DNA of 9,288 bases from Candidatus Hydrogenedentota bacterium (lineage in GTDB: Bacteria; Hydrogenedentota; Hydrogenedentia; Hydrogenedentiales; CAITNO01), in contig CAIXUF010000533.1 in the NCBI GenBank assembly GCA_903922535.1, forward strand, positions 1 to 9,288, in the 5' to 3' direction. Made by a program: the position numbers and the translations under genes. Shown here piece after piece: positions 1 through 6,192 of this stretch (the stretch's first letter is position 1; each line of letters starts with the position of its first letter). The notes beneath the pieces were generated by a model, which was not told the DNA's origin, ran no database searches, and worked only from the letters and a program-made list of their open reading frames with translations.

Positions 1-549
1 CGACACCGACGCCGTCGACGCCGCGGCGAGCACAGGCAGAAGAGGTGGCAGTGAGGCGGCGAGGAGCGCGCTGCCGCCCGCCCCGCGCAGCAGAAGGAAA
101 CAGCGCAGTAGCGTGCGCGCCAGTGCCGTGCGCGGGCTGTCGCCGAGGCTGGGTGCGCAGTCGTCGTCGTCGTCGTCGTCGCCTTCGCCGCGCACACGTG
201 TGGCGGCGATGCGCGCCTCCTCCTCGCGGCGGTGCTGCTGCTCGGCTTCGAGCCGCAGCGTGCGCTCGTCAAGGTAGAGCACCATGGATCGGATGACCGT
301 CTCAGTAAGCTTGAAGTGGTTGTCCAGTTTCTTTAGGAACTCAGGACCGGCGGTAAATCTCAGGAGCACATAAAAGCCTTCACCGTGCTTCTTGATCTCG
401 TAGGCCAGCTTGCGCCGACCCCACACTTCGGAGCGCACGATAGTCCCACCGTTGGATGTGATCAGGGTCTCCACACCCGCGACTACCGCCTGGATGGCAT
501 CGTCGTCCAGATTCGGGGCGATGATGTACAGCGCTTCATAGGTTCGCAA
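1..549 (-). CDS. rpsF: 30S ribosomal protein S6 (3' end beyond window)
   Basis: S6 is a primary small-subunit protein that binds 16S rRNA together with S18. The first ~100 residues read as S6: start MRTYEALYIIAPNL, then WGRRKLAYEIKKHGEGFYVL and a segment ending LYLDERTL. The start is TTG at 549-547, nine bases after GGAGG (563-559), and no ATG is available in frame near this point. After the S6 domain come a charged stretch (residues ~101-123) and seven Asp residues (124-130). The frame then stays open for 53 more residues to the window edge. Those residues begin CAPSLGD, are hydrophobic and Leu/Ala-rich, and are unlike any S6 tail I know. S6 is usually about 95-140 residues, so 183 without a stop is abnormal. 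A frameshift at the triplet repeat or a sequence or assembly error are possible causes. The family call is certain; the tail is not. Confidence 0.93.
   Translation of the reverse strand, partial: MRTYEALYIIAPNLDDDAIQAVVAGVETLITSNGGTIVRSEVWGRRKLAYEIKKHGEGFYVLLRFTAGPEFLKKLDNHFKLTETVIRSMVLYLDERTLRLEAEQQHRREEEARIAATRVRGEGDDDDDDDCAPSLGDSPRTALARTLLRCFLLLRGAGGSALLAASLPPLLPVLAAASTASVS
160..180 (-). repeat. (GAC)7 triplet tract encoding seven aspartates
   Basis: Seven perfect gtc triplets on the plus strand are read as GAC, Asp 124-130 of S6, on the minus strand. Acidic C-terminal extensions of S6 are known, but a pure identical-codon tract is prone to slippage. The sequence beyond it (positions 1-159) has no stop in any of the three minus-strand frames. 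Confidence 0.85.
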
Positions 550-556
550 TGTTATT

Positions 557-566
557 CACCTCCTTT
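557..566 (-). promoter_or_regulatory. Shine-Dalgarno of rpsF, deciding a TTG start
   Basis: The minus strand reads AAAGGAGGTG, a near-perfect anti-16S complement, nine bases before TTG at 549-547. It fixes the start of S6 at a TTG codon, which an ATG-only scan would miss. Confidence 0.85.
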
Positions 567-600
567 GCCAAAAAAATGGTGGCACGCGCGCAATATGCGC
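566..600 (-). promoter_or_regulatory. rpsF 5' leader with two small hairpins
   Basis: Two inverted repeats lie in the leader. The first has arms gcgca (588-592) and tgcgc (596-600) around a three-base loop. The second has arms tgcca (566-570) and tggca (580-584) around an A/T-rich loop, ending at the first base of the Shine-Dalgarno. Many bacteria control S6 operons through a leader RNA bound by the S6:S18 complex. I do not see the conserved CCG of that motif clearly, so this is only a candidate regulatory leader. Confidence 0.3.
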
Positions 601-619
601 ACGCACAATTAAGCACAGG

Positions 620-648
620 ATCATAGCATAAAACGCCGCACCGCACAA
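620..648 (-). promoter_or_regulatory. Sigma70-type promoter for rpsF
   Basis: On the minus strand the -35 is TTGTGC (648-643), followed by a 17-base spacer and the -10 TATGAT (625-620). TGC directly before the -10 gives an extended -10. Transcription would begin near 613, leaving a leader of about 64 bases before the TTG start. Spacing and match are good, and the site lies in the correct divergent gap. Confidence 0.7.
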
Positions 649-787
649 GTTTGCATTGCGCACGGGGTTAGGGTGGCTGCGCCCTGCCCGGAAGCCGGGG
701 ACGGACTTGTCTGACGGACCAGACGAATCCGGCGGATGGAACGCTTCCTGGGTGGCCCCTGCGGGGGCCGGCTGACCGGGCACGGCG

Positions 788-817
788 TTGACATCGGCTC
801 CCATGGTCGTGGACAAT
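788..817 (+). promoter_or_regulatory. Candidate promoter of the kinase gene
   Basis: A perfect TTGACA (788-793) is followed by an 18-base spacer and GACAAT (812-817), a four-of-six match to the -10 consensus. Transcription would begin near 824, upstream of ATG 869. If real, the TTG at 788 is part of a -35 box and not the start codon. No strong ribosome binding site favours any of the candidate starts. Confidence 0.4.
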
Positions 818-868
818 CATTGGGCGGGCTCCGGGTCGGTGCCCGACAACGCGGGGTGTCCGACAGGC

Positions 869-3800
869 ATGGACCCGAATCATAATCTGCTCTTCGCGCT
901 GGCCGCCGTGGCCGCGGGCAAGGTGTCTCCGGGACAGCTTGCCGAAGCGGCGCAAAAGGACGGCGCCGACTTGGGGGAGCGTCTGACCTTGGCCGGGTTT
1001 ATGACCCCGCCGGAGCGGGAGGCGATCGGAGCCGCGGTGGAGGAAGAGCTGAGTCGGCACGGGGGAAACGCCTTGGCGGCTTTTGTCTCGCTGTGGCGCG
1101 AGGCGTCCGACGCACCCGCGCTTGAGGAACTCTTCCCCGAGGCCACCGGCGCGTGGGGCACTCCTTCAGTTCCGCCCATGCCGGCCACCCCGGCGGACAA
1201 GGTCCCGCCGGGTTTGCCGTCTGATTCGCTTGGACCGGACAGTTTCGTCTCCGGAAGCATCTCCATGCCCACCACCAAACCGGGGTCGCCGGGGGGGGCG
1301 GGATCTTCGACGGAAGAACTCCTGGCCGTGCGCGAGCATGAGGGCCGGTACCGCGAGATACGCACCTTCGCCAAAGGCGGAATGGGCCGCATCCTGCTGG
1401 TGCATGACACCCACATTGGCCGCGATGTGGCGCTCAAGCAGTTGCTCCCCGAAATGGGCGGTTACACCATTGCGGGCAAGGTGCCCACGGCGGACCTGCT
1501 GACGGTGCCGCTGCTTGCCCGCTTCCTGCAGGAGGCGCGGGTGACGGGCCAACTGGAGCATCCGTCCATTGTCCCGGTGTATGAACTGGGCTACCGGGCG
1601 GACGGAACGCTGTATTACACCATGCGGCTCGTCAAGGGCCGGTCCATGGAGGACGAGATTGACGTGCGGGCCACGCTGCCCGAACGGCTCGGTTTGCTGA
1701 CCCACTTCCTGGACCTTTGCCAGGCCGTGGCGTATGCGCACAGCCGCGGCGTGATCCACCGCGACATCAAGCCCCTGAACGTGATGATTGGGGAGTTCGG
1801 CGAGACGGTGGTGATTGACTGGGGTATCGCCAAGGTGCGCGGAGCCAAGGACATTCACGCCGGCGAGCTGCGCGAGGCGGTCAACATGATGCGGGTGACG
1901 ACGGACGCCTCGGCCACGGCGAAGACCACCTACGGCCAGACGCTGGGTTCTCCCTATTACATGCCGCCGGAACAGGCCGCGGGCGACCTGGAGGCCATTG
2001 ACGAGCGCTCGGACATCTACGCCCTGGGCGCCGTGCTCCACACCATCCTGACGGGCGATCCGCCCTACCACGGACTGACGGCGCGCGAGTTTTTGGAGCG
2101 GGTGTCAACGTTCCTGCCGCAGCCGGCGCGGCAGTTGGAGCCGCGGGCACCGCGGGAACTGGCGGCGATCTGCGCGCGCGCCATGGCCCGAAGACCCGAA
2201 GAGCGGTACGCCTCGGCCCGCGACGTGGCCGAGGAAATCCAGCGCTATCTGTCCGGCGGCCTTGTCAGCGCCTATGAATATCATTTCTCCGAATTGGCGC
2301 GCCGCTTTGTCTCAAAACACCGGCGCGTGCTGGCGACGGCCGCGCTGGCGGCGGCGGCCCTGCTGGCGCTGGGCGTCTTTTCCTACGCGAGAGTGCACCG
2401 CGAGCGCGATTATGCCCGGGCGCAGGAGAGTATTGCCGTCGAAGAGCGGGGCCGGGCGGTTGCATCGCGCGATCAGGCCGAGCAGGCGCGCACCGCGGCC
2501 GAAGCCGCCCGTGTCACCGCGGACAAGGAGCGCGCCGCGGCGGAGGCGGCCCGCGTGACGGCGGATCAGGAACGCGCCCGGGCCGAACATGAGCTGTATT
2601 ATGCGGACATTGCGCTGGCCCAGCGTTCCGTGCAGGAGAGCCGCATGGGCCAGGCGCGGTCGCTGCTGGATGCGGCCCCCGTGGCGCTGCGCGACTGGGA
2701 ATGGCGGAACCTGGCCCGCGAGGCCAACGCGGACAGCATGGAATTGCGCACGGGCGGCATGTTTGCCGCCTTCTGCGACGAGGGCAAACAGCTCATCACG
2801 GCGCGGCCCAACGGGATGGTGGTTGCCAACGACCTGGCCACGGGCGGGACCGTCCGGACCTTTGTCGAGGCGGGCGGATTTGGCAGCGCTTTTGCGGTGG
2901 ACACGGCGGGGGCGCGGTTCGCGGCGTCCTCGGCCAAAGCCGTCGTGGTGTGGAACGCCGCGGACGGCAGCGAGCTGTTCCGTTTCGACCAGCCCGGCAA
3001 TGCGCTGACCCGCAATTTCCTCTCGCTGTCGGCCGACGGACGGCGCGTGGCCGCGCTTGGCACCGACCGCACCCTGCGCGTCTGGGACGTGGATGGGGGC
3101 GCGGTCGTGTTCGAGCGTGCCATGCGTTCCCAGCAGGGATTCGAGGTCTGGCTGTCGCCAAAGGGCGACCAGCTGCTGCTGGCCGGCAGCGATCTCGGTG
3201 ACGCCGGCCTGGTGCGGACCCTGTCATTGCTCAACCTGCCCTCGGGCAAGAAGGCGGGCCAGATTGATCTGGGCGATGTCGTCTCGGTGCACGGCGCCGC
3301 GTTCAGTTCCGACGGTGCCCGGGTCGCGCTGGCGCTGGACAACGCGGCGCAGGTGTGGGACACCAGGGAATGGAAGCAAATCAAGGAAATCACCGGCCGC
3401 TTCAGCCATCCCGACACGCTTGCGTTCAGTCCCGATGGCGCGATGCTGGCGGCGGGCACCATGGACGGTGACGTGGTAGTGTGGGACCGCGCGAAGGACG
3501 CCGAGCAGCGCGTCCCCCGCGCGCACGCGGAGGCGGTGCGCAAGATCGCATTCAGGCCGGACGGCAAATGGCTGGCCACGGCGGGGTTTGACCGTGTCGC
3601 CCGCATCTGGGAATGTCCGGCGCTTCGGCCGGTCCAGACATTGCGCGGCCATGACCGGTCCCTCTTCTCGCTCGCGTTCAACCCGGCGGGGGACAGGCTC
3701 GCCACCGGTTCCTTCGACGGCACTTCGCGGATTTGGGATCTGACGCGCGAACTACACTATGCCACACCCGGTGTCGTGGCCTGCAGCGGCGCGGCGGGGA

Positions 3801-4870
3801 TTGTTGCCGGCGCGGTGGACAAAGGGATTGCGTTGTGGAGCGTCGAGACGGGCAAGCGCACGGCCACGCTGGACACGGCCGGGGCCAAGGCGCGGATGCT
3901 TTCGTTCAATCGCGCCGGGACGCGGCTCGCGGCGGCCGTCGAGACCGGTCCGCGGGACCGGGCGCTGGTGCTGTGGAATGTTGCCGACGGAACCGTTGCG
4001 GCCCGCATTCCCGCGTCGACCGAGGCGGACCGGATCAATTTCACCGGCGCCGAGGACCAGTTTGTCGCCGTGCGCGCCGGGTCATGGCTGAACGTGTATG
4101 ATGCGGCCTCGGGATCCGCCGTCTGGAAACTCGCCGGCGTGGTGGATCTCGCTTTCCGCGGGGACGGCAACCAGCTTGCGGTCTGTTCGCTGCCCGAAGA
4201 CCCGACACTGATGCGTGAACAGCAGGACGTGACCCTTTACGACACGGCCACCTGGACCAAGGCGGCGCAGCTCACCGTGCCCACCAGTTTCACCGCGGCG
4301 CTGACCTGGTCGCCGGATCTGAAACGGCTTGCGCTCGGCGCGCAGGTGCTCTCCGAAAAGGAATGGCGCGGCGGCGCGTACCTGTGGAATCTCGATCATC
4401 CGGAAACACCGCAGTGGCTTCAGGGCCATGACTCGCTGGTCTGCTCCATCGCGTTCGACCCGGCGGGCGAACGCATCGCCACCGGCGGCAAGGACGGTCG
4501 GCTGGTGGTGTGGCAGGCGGACTCGGGAACCGAGCATTGGCGGGCCGCCGCCCACGGCAGCGACATCCAGGATGTGGCGTTCAGTCCCGAAGGCACGCGC
4601 CTGGCCACGGCAGGACGTGACGGTGCCTTCAAGTTGTGGGATGCCAGGGACGGGCGCGAAGTGCTGACGCTGCCGACAGCGACCGGAACGGCAAGCGGCG
4701 ATGCCACACCCGCGAAGGTGTACTTTGACAAGGAGGGACGTTACCTGCTGACCGTCACCGAACCGGTCCTCCAGCCGCCCCTGTTTCGCTGGGCCGTTCC
4801 CGCGCAACTGGCACAACCGTCCGAGACGCCGTTGCAGGAACGGATTGAGGCCTGGAAACGCGGCAAGTAG
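869..4870 (+). CDS. Membrane Ser/Thr protein kinase with WD40 propellers
   Basis: Receptor-like kinase of the PknB/Hanks type, 1333 residues from ATG 869. Order: N-terminal helical region (1-70), Ser/Pro-rich linker, kinase domain (~161-460), one membrane helix (~487-507), coiled coil (~508-580), then WD40-like units to the end. Visible kinase residues are the glycine loop AKGGMGR, Lys190 in VALK, the catalytic Asp299 in HRDIKPLN, Asp317 in DWG (for DFG) and Glu368 in PPEQ. About 14-15 units end in VWD, IWD, LWN or similar, enough for two seven-bladed propellers. The kinase should lie in the cytoplasm and the propellers outside it, as binding modules. The reading frame is open from TTG 788 and ATG 803 also lies in it, but the NLLFALAAVAAG start typical of planctomycete-type kinases begins just after ATG 869. 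Substrate and ligand are unknown. Confidence 0.9.
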   Translation: MDPNHNLLFALAAVAAGKVSPGQLAEAAQKDGADLGERLTLAGFMTPPEREAIGAAVEEELSRHGGNALAAFVSLWREASDAPALEELFPEATGAWGTPSVPPMPATPADKVPPGLPSDSLGPDSFVSGSISMPTTKPGSPGGAGSSTEELLAVREHEGRYREIRTFAKGGMGRILLVHDTHIGRDVALKQLLPEMGGYTIAGKVPTADLLTVPLLARFLQEARVTGQLEHPSIVPVYELGYRADGTLYYTMRLVKGRSMEDEIDVRATLPERLGLLTHFLDLCQAVAYAHSRGVIHRDIKPLNVMIGEFGETVVIDWGIAKVRGAKDIHAGELREAVNMMRVTTDASATAKTTYGQTLGSPYYMPPEQAAGDLEAIDERSDIYALGAVLHTILTGDPPYHGLTAREFLERVSTFLPQPARQLEPRAPRELAAICARAMARRPEERYASARDVAEEIQRYLSGGLVSAYEYHFSELARRFVSKHRRVLATAALAAAALLALGVFSYARVHRERDYARAQESIAVEERGRAVASRDQAEQARTAAEAARVTADKERAAAEAARVTADQERARAEHELYYADIALAQRSVQESRMGQARSLLDAAPVALRDWEWRNLAREANADSMELRTGGMFAAFCDEGKQLITARPNGMVVANDLATGGTVRTFVEAGGFGSAFAVDTAGARFAASSAKAVVVWNAADGSELFRFDQPGNALTRNFLSLSADGRRVAALGTDRTLRVWDVDGGAVVFERAMRSQQGFEVWLSPKGDQLLLAGSDLGDAGLVRTLSLLNLPSGKKAGQIDLGDVVSVHGAAFSSDGARVALALDNAAQVWDTREWKQIKEITGRFSHPDTLAFSPDGAMLAAGTMDGDVVVWDRAKDAEQRVPRAHAEAVRKIAFRPDGKWLATAGFDRVARIWECPALRPVQTLRGHDRSLFSLAFNPAGDRLATGSFDGTSRIWDLTRELHYATPGVVACSGAAGIVAGAVDKGIALWSVETGKRTATLDTAGAKARMLSFNRAGTRLAAAVETGPRDRALVLWNVADGTVAARIPASTEADRINFTGAEDQFVAVRAGSWLNVYDAASGSAVWKLAGVVDLAFRGDGNQLAVCSLPEDPTLMREQQDVTLYDTATWTKAAQLTVPTSFTAALTWSPDLKRLALGAQVLSEKEWRGGAYLWNLDHPETPQWLQGHDSLVCSIAFDPAGERIATGGKDGRLVVWQADSGTEHWRAAAHGSDIQDVAFSPEGTRLATAGRDGAFKLWDARDGREVLTLPTATGTASGDATPAKVYFDKEGRYLLTVTEPVLQPPLFRWAVPAQLAQPSETPLQERIEAWKRGK
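2495..2578 (+). repeat. Two 14-residue tandem repeats in the coiled coil
   Basis: Two adjacent 42-base units encode AAEAARVTADKERA and AAEAARVTADQERA, identical at 13 of 14 residues. The DNA differs at nine positions, eight of them silent. Fourteen residues equal two heptads, so the repeat keeps the coiled-coil register just outside the membrane helix. Confidence 0.85.
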
Positions 4871-4907
4871 TGCCGTTAGCATAGGGTGTGCGCTCCGCTG
4901 GCACGCA

Positions 4908-5930
4908 TCACTTTTCGTCGCCCGCAATGTCGCGTTGTGCAATGAAAAGGTCCGTGATGAGCGGACGATGATCGGAGCCGATACCCGACCCCACGCGGCA
5001 CTGGACGACCTGAATATCGCGACTGACAAGCATCTGGTCGATGCCCGCGCGTAGTGGCCCAAAAAAGGACGGCCAGGTGCCCAGAATCCCGCGTCCCTGA
5101 CGGACGCTCACGAGCCCGGCGTTTCGCTGCAATGCCCGGCATTGCGGCGACCACGGACTGCTGTTCATATCGCCCGCGACAATCATCGGCGCCTTTTCCC
5201 CTTTTATGAACGCTGTCAATGCGAGCATCTGCCCGCGGTGGTGCTTCGCGCGCCCGGGCGCAAACGGGGCCGAAGGATGAACGTTCAGAAGGGTCACCGA
5301 CCGGCCGTTCACATGCAGCGCAAGCAGCGCGCCCGGTATGCCCTGTGCCGCAAGCGCCTGCGGTTCGGCCGCGTCAACACGCCAGTACAGGCCCAAGTCG
5401 GGACCACTCTTCGTGAACCGTGGCAGAAACGCCTTGTGGGGAAAATCGGTTTCGAGGGAACGCAGCCGTCGCTCCCATTCTTCGTCAGCCTCCTGCAGCA
5501 GCACGACGTCAGGGCGTGTTTCACGGACCAAGTCCAGCAAAGCTTTGGCATTGCCATGATGCTCGTACACGTTGACCTGAAGAATGCGCAGGTTCGGTGC
5601 CGTGCCTGGCGGGGCGCAATTCGGACTCTTTGCATAACAGGGGACAATCAATCCCGCCACGGCGCAAATGCAGGCCAGTCCAAAACCTGCCCAACAGCGG
5701 GCGCGGACAAACAAACATGCGAGCGTGCCCGCAACGGCCAGCGCCATATAGGTTGGAACCCAGTAGGAAGCGCCTTCGAGATACCAGGGACCGTCGGCCA
5801 GAAAGGTGCATGCCGTTCCGGCCGCCGCAAGAACAATCGCACCCTTGCCCGCCACGGTTGGCGCCCGGCGGATGGCCGAAACCCAAGCGCTGCCGGCATC
5901 TGTTGGCAATTGAGTCATTTGATAGAACAT
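4908..5930 (-). CDS. YafD-like endonuclease/exonuclease/phosphatase family protein
   Basis: A 340-residue protein with about three N-terminal membrane helices (~residues 28-98) followed by a metal-dependent endonuclease/exonuclease/phosphatase domain (~112-330). Family residues are all present: Asn120 in LQVN, Glu147 in LLQEADEEW, His218 in NVHPSAP, Asp254 and Asn256 in GDMNSSPW, Asp298 in GIDQMLVS, and Asp320/His321 in GSDHRPL. The domain should therefore be active on a phosphodiester or phosphomonoester; the substrate (nucleic acid, lipid or sugar phosphate) cannot be read from sequence. The frame is open upstream to 6311, but that part is not protein-like, so I start at ATG 5930; ATG 5918 is an alternative and neither has a strong ribosome binding site. 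It converges on the kinase gene with a 37-base gap. It resembles E. coli YafD, whose role is poorly known. Confidence 0.85.
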   Translation of the reverse strand: MFYQMTQLPTDAGSAWVSAIRRAPTVAGKGAIVLAAAGTACTFLADGPWYLEGASYWVPTYMALAVAGTLACLFVRARCWAGFGLACICAVAGLIVPCYAKSPNCAPPGTAPNLRILQVNVYEHHGNAKALLDLVRETRPDVVLLQEADEEWERRLRSLETDFPHKAFLPRFTKSGPDLGLYWRVDAAEPQALAAQGIPGALLALHVNGRSVTLLNVHPSAPFAPGRAKHHRGQMLALTAFIKGEKAPMIVAGDMNSSPWSPQCRALQRNAGLVSVRQGRGILGTWPSFFGPLRAGIDQMLVSRDIQVVQCRVGSGIGSDHRPLITDLFIAQRDIAGDEK

Positions 5931-6192
5931 TGCCGTGGTTTCAGGGTCACCATGCGGACAATCCCTCAGTACAATTTCGGCGGGCGGTCCGCCGCGGTCG
6001 AAGATGGGCCATGCAGACAGACTGTCTTTATGTGCCCTTCTGGAATAGAATAGCAAGACTGGACCATGAATGACAGACACCGGATGCCGCGGTTTGGAAC
6101 AGACGGGGTTGTCCGTTTCCGCCGAACCGGGACAATTTAACCGGGTCGCACAGGCAAGCTGCGACTCATGAAGACTTGGGAGATGAAACGCC
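5931..6192. other. Divergent intergenic region between the EEP and Tat-signal genes
   Basis: About 260 bases between two outward-facing starts. On the minus strand CTGTCA, 18 bases and TATTCT form a weak candidate promoter for the phosphatase-family gene. On the plus strand TTGTCC (6109-6114), 17 bases and ACAATT (6132-6137) form a weak candidate for the Tat-signal gene. A 13-bp palindrome is listed separately. No gene is seen. Confidence 0.4.
6015..6027. promoter_or_regulatory. 13-bp palindrome AGACAG-A-CTGTCT, possible operator
   Basis: Perfect 6-bp arms around one base, lying ~85 bases upstream of the phosphatase-family start and between its weak -10 and the gene. The core CAGAC recurs near 6073 and 6100 in the same gap. 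A regulator binding site is possible, but no regulator gene is in the window. Confidence 0.3.

Larger units (their letters stand above)
550..868. other. Divergent intergenic region, rpsF / kinase
   Basis: This ~320-base gap holds the rpsF promoter and leader on the minus strand and a candidate kinase promoter on the plus strand. The middle (about 650-785) is GC-rich, with one 6-bp hairpin: ggcccc (754-759) and ggggcc (764-769) around a four-base loop. No credible gene is seen here; the open frames lack a recognisable protein and overlap the control sites. Confidence 0.6.

Noticed and set aside
45..296. Plus-strand open frame of 83 residues
   Set aside because: It lies opposite rpsF and is an Arg/Ala/Cys-rich product of GC-rich repeats, with no recognisable motif.
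754..769. GC hairpin as a terminator
   Set aside because: It lies upstream of a gene start and has no T-run; it does not close any transcript visible here.
1166..2071. Long minus-strand open frame inside the kinase gene
   Set aside because: His/Arg-rich shadow of the kinase domain frame; no family motif and no ribosome binding site.
2599..3723. Minus-strand frame of 374 residues opposite the WD40 region
   Set aside because: Ser/Pro/Arg-rich shadow produced by the repeated blade codons on the other strand.
4871..4907. Terminator between the kinase and phosphatase-family genes
   Set aside because: Only a 4-bp gtgc/gcac pairing can be drawn and no T-run follows.
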